The notes under the pieces were generated by a model. The model had not been told where the DNA came from. It ran no database searches and was given only the letters and a program-made list of their open reading frames with translations. Position numbers and translations under genes: made by a program. Positions 1 through 6,579 of a DNA stretch of 8,319 bases are shown here, piece after piece. The stretch comes from Spirochaetales bacterium (GTDB taxonomy: Bacteria > Spirochaetota > Spirochaetia > DTKZ01), in assembly GCA_017998025.1 (NCBI GenBank), contig JAGODW010000049.1, positions 1 through 8,319 on the forward strand. Direction: 5' to 3'. The number at the start of each line of letters is the position of its first letter. Position 1 is the first letter of the stretch.

Positions 1-461
1 GGTACGGGTTTGGAAATAAAAGGCAAACTGCTGGAGGCGCGTAGAAAGGTTAGATACTCATCCCCCAGCTCCTCCTTTTCAAGATACACTGCTTCTCCGG
101 TACTGCAGTCCGTGGCTACAGTAAGTAATTTTACAGGGCTTGTATGAAAGGTAGTATAATCGAAGGGGACCAATTTATTCGGAATTGTGTCAAAAATAAA
201 ATTCATCCCGAACAGTTCCCCTCCCCGAAAAAGGCGAAGATAGCTTAGATACCTTCGATCGTGAAGATATCGGGTATTCACGATTCGGTTCCGTTCCGGC
301 TGGCGGGAAACATAGTTTGCCGCATTACAAGCCCCCATAGAAACTCCAATCACATAGGAGAAATATAGGTACCTGTCCATAAAAAACCGCAGAACACCCG
401 ACGTAAAAAAACCTCTAAGTCCTCCTCCCTCCAGTACGAGGCTTCCTTTAGTAAAATTCAT
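1..461 (-). CDS. Patatin-like phospholipase, YjjU-type (partial, C-terminus beyond left edge)
   Basis: Translating the minus strand from the ATG at 461 gives 153 open codons up to the window edge. Residues 12-17 read GGGLRG, the patatin oxyanion-hole loop, and residues 39-44 read GVSMGA, the G-x-S-x-G nucleophile elbow with Ser41 as nucleophile. The following stretch (RYLHDRRYLSYLRLF, then GELFGMNFIF and PNKLVPFDYTTF) is what I know from the YjjU branch of bacterial patatin-like hydrolases. The family hydrolyses acyl esters of lipids with a Ser-Asp dyad; the catalytic Asp lies downstream, outside the window. No signal peptide is visible, so a cytoplasmic or inner-membrane-associated enzyme is likely. 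The start is supported by two purine-rich AAGGA motifs at 466-475. A TATATT box on the minus strand (488-493) could be its -10, without a clear -35. It is divergent from the alcohol dehydrogenase, with 90 bases between them. Physiological substrate unknown. Confidence 0.9.
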   Translation of the reverse strand, partial: MNFTKGSLVLEGGGLRGFFTSGVLRFFMDRYLYFSYVIGVSMGACNAANYVSRQPERNRIVNTRYLHDRRYLSYLRLFRGGELFGMNFIFDTIPNKLVPFDYTTFHTSPVKLLTVATDCSTGEAVYLEKEELGDEYLTFLRASSSLPFISKPV

Positions 462-500
462 GTTTTCCTTTCCTTTCTTAGTTGAACAATATATCCATGC

Positions 501-529
501 CTATCATTACCCGATATACTGGTTATAAT
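501..529 (+). promoter_or_regulatory. Candidate promoter of the iron alcohol dehydrogenase
   Basis: A perfect TATAAT lies at 524-529. Seventeen bases upstream, 501-506 (CTATCA) matches a -35 consensus at only three of six positions, so the promoter rests mainly on the -10 box. Transcription would begin near 536, giving a leader of about 16 bases that just contains the ribosome site AGGAAGG at 540-546. The 90-base divergent gap 462-551 must also hold the promoter of the phospholipase gene on the other strand. Confidence 0.45.
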
Positions 530-551
530 CTTTTTCCCCAGGAAGGCAAAT

Positions 552-1703
552 ATGGAATTTACAACACCATTTACCTTTGAGCTCCCCACCCGTATCCTAT
601 ATGGCATAGGAAAGCATAAAGAGATACCCGCTGTGCTGAACACTCTCAAAGCACGTAATATCGAGATCATCACGGATCCGGGGATTACACCACTCCCCTG
701 GTTTCAGAACCTCCTCTCTCTCTTGCGAAGAGAACAATTTCAGATCGGCGTATTTGACAGGGTAGAATCTAATCCAAAAGATTACAATGTGGAGGATGCC
801 GCTCAAGCAACCCAAATGCAAAAGGCTGAATGTATTCTGGCTATTGGAGGGGGCAGCCCGATCGATTGCGCTAAAGTCGCTTCAATCCTTGCTGTTCAGG
901 GGGGGAGCCCCCGCGACTACGAAGACCGATCCCATATCGGCCCCAACCTTCTTCCCATACTAGCTGTCCCTACCACCGCAGGCACTGGAAGTGAAGTAAC
1001 TTTCGGGGCAGTTATTACCGATTCGGTGGAAAAGTATAAATTCACAGTAAAATCTCCCCGGATCGCCCCCTGTTTTGCATTGTTAGATCCGGAACTCACT
1101 CTTTCCATGCCTCCTCCCCTTACCGCAGCTACGGGGATGGATGCTCTAACTCATGCAATCGAGGCATACACATCCCGGGCAGCAGAATCCATCGCCGATG
1201 CCTGCGCTTTACATGCCACACGGTTGATCTCATCTTATCTTCCCAGAGCGGTAGCGGAGGGGAACGATCTGGAGGCACGGTCCGCCCTTCTATTGGGAAG
1301 TCTACTGGCAGGAATTGCCTTCAGCCATTCAGATGTAGGAGCTGTTCATTGTATTGCAGAAGCCCTGGGAGGCATGTACGACATCCCTCACGGGGTTTGT
1401 AACGCAGTATGTCTACCCGTTGTGATGGATTATTGTAAGGATGGTTGCTCAGAGAAATATAAGGAATTAGGTATAGCGATGGGAATCTCGCAACAGGCTT
1501 CCTCCCCTGAAGCTACCGTTGCGTATGTGCATGGGCTCGCAAGAAAAGTTGGCCTTCCCGAATTCCGGAGTTTCTCTGTCCCTCCTGAAGAGTTCCCTGT
1601 GGTTGCCCAAAAATCTGTAGCCAATGGTTCCAACAAGAACAATATTCCTGTACTAACCCCGGAAGATTATGTAAAGATTCTGCACCGTCTAATTGAAAAA
1701 TAA
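552..1703 (+). CDS. Iron-containing (group III) alcohol dehydrogenase
   Basis: This 383-residue protein has the usual length and layout of the Fe-ADH family (FucO, 1,3-propanediol dehydrogenase, butanol dehydrogenases). The N-terminal half carries the nucleotide-binding signature GGGSPID at 99-105, followed by PTTAGTGSEVT at 140-150. The C-terminal metal domain offers the four expected ligands Asp197, His201, His266 and His280, in DALTHAIEAY and VHCIAEALGGMYDIPHG. The residue aligned with FucO His267 is Glu270; the motif reads AEALGG instead of AHPLG, which suggests a subgroup different from FucO. It should catalyse NAD(P)H-dependent interconversion of an alcohol and an aldehyde or ketone in the cytoplasm; the substrate cannot be told from sequence alone. 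The start is supported by AGGAAGG five bases before the ATG. It is a single-gene unit closed by the hairpin 12 bases after its stop. Confidence 0.93.
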   Translation: MEFTTPFTFELPTRILYGIGKHKEIPAVLNTLKARNIEIITDPGITPLPWFQNLLSLLRREQFQIGVFDRVESNPKDYNVEDAAQATQMQKAECILAIGGGSPIDCAKVASILAVQGGSPRDYEDRSHIGPNLLPILAVPTTAGTGSEVTFGAVITDSVEKYKFTVKSPRIAPCFALLDPELTLSMPPPLTAATGMDALTHAIEAYTSRAAESIADACALHATRLISSYLPRAVAEGNDLEARSALLLGSLLAGIAFSHSDVGAVHCIAEALGGMYDIPHGVCNAVCLPVVMDYCKDGCSEKYKELGIAMGISQQASSPEATVAYVHGLARKVGLPEFRSFSVPPEEFPVVAQKSVANGSNKNNIPVLTPEDYVKILHRLIEK

Positions 1704-1715
1704 AGCACTAAATAA

Positions 1716-1747
1716 AAACGGCCCTACGAAAATACGTAGAGCCGTTT
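1716..1747. terminator. Bidirectional intrinsic terminator between the alcohol dehydrogenase and the RRM gene
   Basis: Arms 1716-1728 (AAACGGCCCTACG) and 1735-1747 (CGTAGAGCCGTTT) pair over 12 of 13 positions, with one C-A mismatch and a six-base AAAATA loop. Read on the minus strand the stem is followed by TTTTTATTT, a good U-tract for ending the RNA-binding protein mRNA. Read on the plus strand the tail is TTTCAATTT, which is weaker. Its position between two convergent genes (12 bases after one stop, 33 after the other) fits a shared terminator. Confidence 0.85.
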
Positions 1748-1780
1748 CAATTTAGCTGATTTGTTTACAGAAGGTATTTA

Positions 1781-2095
1781 TTAATACCGCTCCCTGTATC
1801 CTCCGCCATAGCCTCCATTGCCCCGGGAACGGCCTCCTCTTTCGCGGTTCTGTTCAAGGGCTTCGTTGACACGAAGCTGTCGGCCACGAAGTTCCATGCC
1901 GTTTGTCGCCTGGATTGCAGCCTGGGCGCCTTCTTCTGTAGCCATTTCCACAAATCCGAACCCTCGTGCACGTCCCGTCATTTTATCCGTGATAATGTTT
2001 ACCGAGGAGACTTCGCCGTACTGAGAGAACAAATTCTGGAGTTCGGCCTCGTCGGAACTATAGCTCAAGTTTCCGACATACAGTTTTTTCGCCAT
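1781..2095 (-). CDS. Small RRM-type RNA-binding protein with Gly/Arg-rich tail
   Basis: This 104-residue protein is one RNA recognition motif plus a short tail. RNP2 is LYVGNL at 5-10 and RNP1 is RGFGFVEM at 44-51, so the three RNA-stacking aromatics are Tyr6, Phe46 and Phe48. Residues 85-104 are rich in Gly, Arg and Tyr (RGG-like), as in the single-RRM proteins of cyanobacteria and several other bacterial phyla. The family binds single-stranded RNA in the cytoplasm; in cyanobacteria several members are cold-induced, but no such role can be read here. The ATG at 2095 is preceded by GAAGGA with a nine-base spacing. A 6-bp palindrome, GGTATT-TATT-AATACC (1773-1788), straddles the stop codon ahead of the terminator hairpin. 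It appears monocistronic; a 17-bp palindrome lies about 57-73 bases upstream of the start. Confidence 0.95.
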   Translation of the reverse strand: MAKKLYVGNLSYSSDEAELQNLFSQYGEVSSVNIITDKMTGRARGFGFVEMATEEGAQAAIQATNGMELRGRQLRVNEALEQNRERGGRSRGNGGYGGGYRERY

Positions 2096-2449
2096 GTTAG
2101 ATGGTCCTTCGGGTTCTATTTCAAACCCATAATCAATAGAAATTGTCTGGAGTTTATCAACGATAAACCACCCGTGTTACCGTCCTGGGCCCGGATTCAG
2201 AAAGTGGGTTACCGCTCTCAGGAAGCCATTGAAAACAAGCTCTCGTAACAACACTCTGAAATTGCAGAACACTTTTCCCCTTCACGCAGCCAGAAAACAC
2301 AGATACCTGCTATGCAAGCCAGATACTATATAAAATATCATGTTTTACATGGTTAGTCAATATTCAGTAACAAATCGCGCTTTTTACTATGTATAGATTA
2401 TTATTCCACTTTTGCAATTCTATATGGCAAAAAAATCATTATCAAGTTG
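2096..2449. other. Intergenic region between the RRM gene and the ilvC promoter
   Basis: This divergent spacer has no gene I can support. It holds the ribosome site of the RRM gene (2105-2110), the 17-bp palindrome at 2152-2168, a stretch at 2153-2248 that reads in one plus frame as a protein-like tail ending at TAA 2246-2248, and an AT-rich part from about 2320 onward. Within the AT-rich part a small palindrome CATGT-TTT-ACATG lies at 2339-2351. I see no riboswitch, T-box or leader-peptide attenuator ahead of ilvC: there is no run of branched-chain codons followed by alternative hairpins. Confidence 0.5.
2152..2168. promoter_or_regulatory. 17-bp perfect palindrome upstream of the RRM gene (operator-like)
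   Basis: GTTTATC-AAC-GATAAAC has two exact 7-bp arms around a 3-bp centre. On the minus strand its right part contains TTGATA (2155-2160), a possible -35 box for the RRM gene; with a 16-base spacer only a weak TATTGA -10 follows. Size and symmetry fit a dimeric repressor site. It is too short and lacks a T-run, so a terminator is unlikely. No bound regulator can be named. Confidence 0.4.
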
Positions 2450-2478
2450 TTGACAGGGAGAGTACAGGAGAATAGAGT
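2450..2478 (+). promoter_or_regulatory. Promoter of ilvC
   Basis: A perfect -35 TTGACA lies at 2450-2455 and, after a 17-base spacer, TAGAGT at 2473-2478 matches the -10 consensus at four of six positions. Transcription would start near 2485, leaving a leader of about 34 bases, too short for an attenuator or riboswitch. A second TTGACA at 2492-2497 is too near the ATG to serve as a -35 for this gene. Confidence 0.6.
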
Positions 2479-2507
2479 AAAATCTAATCCTTTGACAGAG
2501 AAATACC

Positions 2508-2512
2508 AGGAG
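2508..2512 (+). promoter_or_regulatory. Ribosome-binding site that fixes the ilvC start
   Basis: AGGAG sits six bases before the ATG at 2519. The frame is open further upstream to a TTG at 2447, but that codon lies in the promoter, lacks a ribosome site and would add 24 residues not found in E. coli IlvC. Confidence 0.85.
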
Positions 2513-2518
2513 CATTGT

Positions 2519-3988
2519 ATGAACTATTTTAATTCCTTGCCCTTTCGAGAAGCGGTTCAACAGTTAGGGAAATGTCGTTTCATGGCGAAAAGCGAATTTT
2601 CCGATGGAGTCTCTTTTCTAAAAGGGAAAAAGATTGTAATCATTGGCTGTGGAGCCCAGGGATTAAATCAGGGTTTAAATCTCAGGGATTCCGGCCTCAA
2701 CGTTAGCTATGCCCTGCGGAAAGAGGCTATTGAACAGAAACGACCCAGCTACAAGAGTGCCACAGAGAATGGATTTAAAGTAGGCACGTATGAAGAACTG
2801 ATTCCTGGCGCAGACGTAATAGGGAATCTTACTCCGGATAAACAGCACAGCCCCGTGATCAATTCGGCAATGCCTTTGATGAAAAAAGGATCAACCCTCT
2901 GGTACAGCCATGGTTTTAATATTGTGGAAGAAGGGAAAAAAATCCGACCGGATATTACCGTTGTCATGATGGCCCCCAAAGGGCCTGGTACGGAGCTACG
3001 GACGGAATATGTTCGAGGGTTCGGCGTACCTACCCTCATTGCCGTTCACCCGGAGAACGATCCTGAAAGCAAAGGGTTGGCCATAGCAAAAGCTCTTGCC
3101 TGCGGAACCGGAGCAGATCGGGCAGGAGTACTGGAATCGAGTTTTGTGGCAGAGGTAAAGAGCGATCTAATGGGGGAACAAACAATCCTCTGCGGAATGC
3201 TCCAGACAGGGAGTCTTCTCTGCTTTGATAAGATGGTAGAGAAAGGGATCGACAAGGGCTATGCGGCAAAACTGGTGCAGTTCGGATGGGAAACCATTAC
3301 CGAAGCGATGAAATTCGGTGGTATTACCGGGATGATGGACCGCTTATCCAATCCAGCTAAACTACGAGTACATGCCCTTTCACGGCTGCTAAAAGAAATC
3401 CTTACCCCTCTATACAAAAAACACATGGACGATATTCTCTCGGGAGAGTTTAGCCGTACCATGATGGAAGACTGGAAGGCAGGGGATAAGGATCTTTTAA
3501 CCTGGCGGGAAGCTACGGGGAAAACAGCCTTTGAGCAAACCCCTGCAGGCTCCATGGAAATCTCAGAACAGGAATATTTTGACAAAGGTCTCCTTATGGT
3601 AGCCTTTGTTAAAGCAGGGGTAGAACTGGCCTTTGAAATTATGACAGAAGCAGGAATGAAACCGGAGAGCGCCTACTATGAATCCCTCCACGAAGTTCCT
3701 TTGATTGCCAATCTAATATCACGGAAGAAACTGTACGAGATGAACAAGGTTATTTCTGATACAGCAGAGTATGGGTGTTATCTGTTTGATAATCGTGCTC
3801 GACCCCTTCTGGCAGATTTTATGAGCAAGATTGATACCGACCTGATTGGAAAGGGGCTACAGTTCAAGGACACCGCGGTACCCAACAAGGAACTGGTCCG
3901 GACCAATGAAGAGATACGAAACCATCCGGTAGAGATCGTGGGAAAGGTTCTCCGGTCGCATATGACTGCTATGAAACCCCTTAAATAG
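2519..3988 (+). CDS. ilvC: Ketol-acid reductoisomerase, class II (long form)
   Basis: The 489-residue product is collinear with E. coli IlvC (491) from MNYFNSL onward. It converts acetolactate or acetohydroxybutyrate to the dihydroxy acid with NADPH and Mg2+, the second common step of valine, isoleucine and leucine synthesis, in the cytoplasm. The Rossmann motif GCGAQG is at 43-48. NADPH-selecting residues Arg67, Arg75 and Ser77 correspond to E. coli Arg68, Arg76 and Ser78. Catalytic His131 and Lys154, metal ligands Asp216, Glu220, Glu388 and Glu392, and substrate-contacting Ser413 are all present. The duplicated C-terminal knotted domain typical of class II makes it about 150 residues longer than class I enzymes. 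No other ilv or leu gene is adjacent, so it stands alone behind its own promoter. It runs convergently into the rRNA methyltransferase gene with only 16 bases between stops and no obvious terminator hairpin. Confidence 0.98.
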   Translation: MNYFNSLPFREAVQQLGKCRFMAKSEFSDGVSFLKGKKIVIIGCGAQGLNQGLNLRDSGLNVSYALRKEAIEQKRPSYKSATENGFKVGTYEELIPGADVIGNLTPDKQHSPVINSAMPLMKKGSTLWYSHGFNIVEEGKKIRPDITVVMMAPKGPGTELRTEYVRGFGVPTLIAVHPENDPESKGLAIAKALACGTGADRAGVLESSFVAEVKSDLMGEQTILCGMLQTGSLLCFDKMVEKGIDKGYAAKLVQFGWETITEAMKFGGITGMMDRLSNPAKLRVHALSRLLKEILTPLYKKHMDDILSGEFSRTMMEDWKAGDKDLLTWREATGKTAFEQTPAGSMEISEQEYFDKGLLMVAFVKAGVELAFEIMTEAGMKPESAYYESLHEVPLIANLISRKKLYEMNKVISDTAEYGCYLFDNRARPLLADFMSKIDTDLIGKGLQFKDTAVPNKELVRTNEEIRNHPVEIVGKVLRSHMTAMKPLK

Positions 3989-4004
3989 TTTTTATACATT
4001 GCTT

Positions 4005-5201
4005 CTATTCCCGCACTTCGAGAAGTACTGTTTTCAGATAAGAACCCTCAGGAAAGGCGAGATTCCGGGTATGATCCGCAGCCTGCCCTAAGATTCTAAG
4101 GATTCGAGCCTGTTTCCCTGCGTGTCCGGCAGCAATCCGGAGGATACTTAGAAAATCCTCCAGACCTAGCATCCCTGAGCAGGAACTGGTTAAGAAAAGC
4201 CCTCCCTGTTGGAGTTGCCGGAAACAGAGGGTATTAAGCCGCAGGTACGCTTTCCGTGCTGCCTCCAGGTTTGCTCTTGTCTTAGCAAAGGCTGGAGGAT
4301 CACAAATTATATAGGAAATGTCAGTCTTAGGTTCCCGCCCCGCTTCTTCTAGAAACGTAAATACATCTGCTTCCTTCAGAGAAACCTTTCGGGTCTGTAA
4401 ATCTACCCCATTCTGGCGGAATATGTGTTCCCCCAACTCCAGGGCAGATCGGGAAGAATCCACGTTAACTACTTCCCGGGCTCCCCCTTTAAGAGCTGCC
4501 ATTCCAAAGGAGCAGGTATAGCTGAATAGGTTCCACACCTTCCGGTTGCATGCAGTTTCTCGCACCAGATCTCGAGCCTCCCGCTGGTCCAGGAAGAATC
4601 CCGTTTTCTGTCCTTCCAGGACATCTGATAGCAGGGTCAATCCCGCTTCCTGAAAGGGAACCGGTCCATCGATGTTCCCCCTATGCACCGCGGGATTTAG
4701 TATCGAAAGGCCTTCGGCCTTTCGGGCTTCAACATCGGATCGTTCAACTACTGCCCGAATTTTTGGCAGCCGGGACAAAGCTTCCGCCACTAATTCCCGG
4801 AACGGTTCGATCCCTGCCGTGTGGATCTGAAATACTGCGACCTCGCCGTACACATCCACAATTAACCCGGGAAGACCGTCCCCATCCGCATGTACCAGCC
4901 TGAATCCATCGGTATGGGGAGGAAGAAATCTTTCCTTTTCGGATCTCAGTCGGATGAATCTCTCCAAGAAAAATTCCGTATCGATCAGCTCCAGATTACG
5001 GGTAAGGAGTCGAATTCGGATCGTATTTGACGGATGGTACGTTCCCAGTCCTAAGAAATCCCCTTTCCAGGACCGCACCTCCACGATAGCTCCCGACTGA
5101 GTCTTCTCTGCCCGCTCTATTCCCCGGGAAAAGATCCACGGATGACCGGCCAGAAGAGGGATTTCTCTTCCAGCCTTTAATACAACAACAGGATAGGACA
5201 T
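4005..5201 (-). CDS. rlmI: 23S rRNA (cytosine-C5) methyltransferase, RlmI family
   Basis: The 398-residue protein matches E. coli RlmI (396) in length and order. An N-terminal PUA-like RNA-binding domain (about 1-75, with HPWIFSRGI at 20-28) is followed by a linker and a SAM-dependent Rossmann methyltransferase domain from about 190. Visible motifs are KTGFFLDQR (199-207), the SAM-binding NLFSYT (224-229) with acidic Asp248, DPPAFAK (301-307) and SSCSG (339-343), whose Cys341 is the likely catalytic thiol. RlmI makes m5C at position 1962 of 23S rRNA; the same target is inferred here. The ATG at 5201 has only a weak upstream purine element (GAGTG). It lies 44 bases behind the TRAP terminator, so it probably has its own promoter. 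A relative with another RNA target (RlmK/L-like or YwbD-like) is possible. Confidence 0.88.
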   Translation of the reverse strand: MSYPVVVLKAGREIPLLAGHPWIFSRGIERAEKTQSGAIVEVRSWKGDFLGLGTYHPSNTIRIRLLTRNLELIDTEFFLERFIRLRSEKERFLPPHTDGFRLVHADGDGLPGLIVDVYGEVAVFQIHTAGIEPFRELVAEALSRLPKIRAVVERSDVEARKAEGLSILNPAVHRGNIDGPVPFQEAGLTLLSDVLEGQKTGFFLDQREARDLVRETACNRKVWNLFSYTCSFGMAALKGGAREVVNVDSSRSALELGEHIFRQNGVDLQTRKVSLKEADVFTFLEEAGREPKTDISYIICDPPAFAKTRANLEAARKAYLRLNTLCFRQLQQGGLFLTSSCSGMLGLEDFLSILRIAAGHAGKQARILRILGQAADHTRNLAFPEGSYLKTVLLEVRE

Positions 5202-5207
5202 GCTTTC

Positions 5208-5239
5208 ACTCTACCAGAATTCGTACTGTTTTACCAGAA
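5208..5239 (-). promoter_or_regulatory. Candidate rlmI promoter with an 8-bp direct repeat
   Basis: On the minus strand TGGTAGAGT (5208-5216) is an extended -10 element, and 17 bases upstream TGGTAA (5231-5236) is a weak -35. The octamer TTCTGGTA occurs exactly twice, at 5232-5239 and 5212-5219, with a period of 20 bp, close to two helical turns. If this -10 is used, transcription would start about at the A of the ATG, giving a leaderless or nearly leaderless mRNA. Either a promoter or a two-site operator would fit. Confidence 0.35.
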
Positions 5240-5245
5240 CATGAA

Positions 5246-5271
5246 AAAAGCCTGGCTTCTGCCAGGCTTTT
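5246..5271 (-). terminator. Intrinsic terminator of the TRAP operon
   Basis: Arms 5246-5256 and 5261-5271 (AAAAGCCTGGC and GCCAGGCTTTT) are perfectly complementary over 11 bp with a four-base loop. On the minus strand the GC-rich stem is followed by a run of T ending near 5244. It begins 16 bases after the dctM stop, which separates the transporter operon from rlmI. Confidence 0.9.
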
Positions 5272-5287
5272 CCTTTTAAAAAAACCG

Positions 5288-6565
5288 CTATTTGTTGAAC
5301 ACAAGATTTGGAAGCCATAAGCAAGCTGGTTCCCAGACTGAGATAAGAATGAGAACGGCAAGGAGCGGAATGAGGAAGGGAGCGGTCGCTTTCGCAACTC
5401 GTTCAAATGGGACTTTCGTGACACGGGCAAGAACAAAAAGCACCATGCCAACCGGAGGCGTCAGGAGCCCGATCATGAGGTTGAACACCATGATAACGCC
5501 GAAATGGACCGGGTCTATGCCCAAATTCGTAATAACAGGGAGAAAGACCGGCGTCAGAATGGTAATAGCTGCGATCGTCTCCATGAAGCATCCAACGACG
5601 AGGAGGATTAGGTTGATGATGAGAAGTACGACATACTTATTATTCGATAGGCTAAGCATGACCATCGCAAATTTCTCCGTGGTCTGCGTAACGGTGAGCA
5701 CCCAGGCAAAGATCGAGGCACAGCCCACAATAAGTAGAATAACAGCTGTCGTTTCCGCAGTTTCCAGGCTGACCGCAACGAGTTTTTTCAAAGTCAATGT
5801 TTTGTATATGAGGCTGAGGATCAGCGCATAGGCAACCGCAGCGATTGCTGCTTCTGTTGGGGTGAAAACACCGCTCATGATTCCACCAATAATGATGATC
5901 GGAGTTATAAGTGCAGGGATTCCTTCTATGGTTCGTTTTCCAAGCCGCCGAAGTGAGAAGGAAGTATCCCGTGGGTAATTCCGTTTCTTAGCATAGTAGG
6001 CGACCAGGACGCTCATGGCTATGGCCATAAGGATACCGGGGACGAATCCTGCAATGAATAGCCTTCCTATAGATGCGGAAGCCATGACACCGTAGATAAC
6101 CATGGGAAGGCTCGGCGGAATAATGGGTCCAATTGTGGAAGAGGCCGCAGTTACTGCGAGGGAGAAATCGAGATCATAACCCGCATCGGTCATCGCCTTG
6201 ATCTCTATGGTTCCGAGACCTCCTGCGTCAGCTACTGCCGTTCCCGACATACCTGCGAAGATAACGCTTCCGCCGATATTGACATGGCCGAGTCCTCCGG
6301 GAAGCCACCCTACAAGTGCGTTGGCAAAATTGTAGATCTGGTTGGTAAGGCCTGTTTCATTCATAAGAGTTCCCGCCATGATGAAAAAAGGAATGGCGAG
6401 AAGGGGAAAACTATCCATCCCGTTAACTATACGATGAAGAATCGTGTAATCCGAAACCGTACCGCTAAGATATACCCAGAGCATTGATGAACCGCCGAGG
6501 GCAATCGCAATTGGAGCTCCTATGCCGAGTAGAATGAAAAGTGTAATGAACAGAAGTGCAATCAT
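5288..6565 (-). CDS. dctM: TRAP transporter large membrane subunit DctM
   Basis: The 425-residue, very hydrophobic protein is the ion-coupled transport channel of a tripartite ATP-independent periplasmic transporter in the inner membrane. Family signatures are FAGMSGTAVADAGGLGTI at 103-120, GPIIPPSLPMVIYG at 146-159, and in the second half TPTEAAIAAVAYAL, CFMETIAAITILTP and GLLTPPVGMVLF, giving the usual repeat of two similar halves with hairpin loops. About 12 membrane segments are expected; length is typical. I chose the ATG at 6565 over a TTG at 6583, because AAGGAAGG (6570-6577) sits correctly in front of it and MIALLF is the usual beginning. It follows dctQ by 14 bases and is the last gene before the terminator. 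Substrate specificity lies with DctP. Confidence 0.95.
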   Translation of the reverse strand: MIALLFITLFILLGIGAPIAIALGGSSMLWVYLSGTVSDYTILHRIVNGMDSFPLLAIPFFIMAGTLMNETGLTNQIYNFANALVGWLPGGLGHVNIGGSVIFAGMSGTAVADAGGLGTIEIKAMTDAGYDLDFSLAVTAASSTIGPIIPPSLPMVIYGVMASASIGRLFIAGFVPGILMAIAMSVLVAYYAKKRNYPRDTSFSLRRLGKRTIEGIPALITPIIIIGGIMSGVFTPTEAAIAAVAYALILSLIYKTLTLKKLVAVSLETAETTAVILLIVGCASIFAWVLTVTQTTEKFAMVMLSLSNNKYVVLLIINLILLVVGCFMETIAAITILTPVFLPVITNLGIDPVHFGVIMVFNLMIGLLTPPVGMVLFVLARVTKVPFERVAKATAPFLIPLLAVLILISVWEPACLWLPNLVFNK

Positions 6566-6569
6566 AGGT

Positions 6570-6577
6570 CCTTCCTT
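6570..6577 (-). promoter_or_regulatory. Ribosome-binding site that fixes the dctM start
   Basis: On the minus strand AAGGAAGG lies in the 14-base gap between the dctQ stop and the ATG at 6565. The upstream TTG at 6583 overlaps the dctQ stop codon and would put this site inside the coding sequence, so it is unlikely to be the start. Confidence 0.8.
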
Positions 6578-6579
6578 TC

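Larger units (their letters stand above)
2450..2512 (+). repeat. Imperfect 21-bp direct repeat, 42-bp period, ahead of ilvC
   Basis: The segments 2450-2470 and 2492-2512 both begin TTGACAG and end CAGGAG, and agree at 16 of 21 positions. The first copy contains the presumed -35 box; the second ends in the ilvC ribosome-binding site. The 42-base period could be four helical turns or simply an old short tandem duplication. The sequence between the copies agrees only weakly with what follows the second copy. Confidence 0.4.

Noticed and set aside
490..518. Inverted TATATC and GATATA in the divergent gap as an operator
   Set aside because: Six-base AT-rich arms 17 bases apart are easily expected by chance in promoter DNA.
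458..673. Minus-strand open frame of 71 codons across the phospholipase-dehydrogenase gap
   Set aside because: It overlaps the dehydrogenase start and both promoter areas in a different frame from the phospholipase gene and has no homology signs.
1818..2024. Plus-strand open frame opposite the RRM gene
   Set aside because: Antisense to the RRM coding region; Arg/Ser/Pro-rich complement of Gly/Arg codons with no motif.
2447..2518. Upstream TTG start for ilvC adding 24 residues
   Set aside because: It would begin inside the promoter without a ribosome site; the ATG at 2519 has AGGAG and matches the E. coli N-terminus.
2450..2518. Attenuator or T-box for ilvC
   Set aside because: The predicted leader is only about 34 bases, with no branched-chain codon run, no T-box sequence and no terminator hairpin.
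3259..3585. Minus-strand open frame of 108 codons inside ilvC
   Set aside because: It is the complement of highly conserved ilvC codons; composition is Ser/Arg-rich without motifs.
4550..4903. Plus-strand open frame of 117 codons opposite rlmI
   Set aside because: It is antisense to well-conserved rlmI sequence, is Pro/Arg-rich and has no recognisable domain.
5292..5831. Plus-strand open frame of 179 codons opposite dctM
   Set aside because: It lies wholly antisense to the 3' part of dctM, is rich in Arg, Thr and Met as expected of a complement of hydrophobic codons, and shows no family motif.
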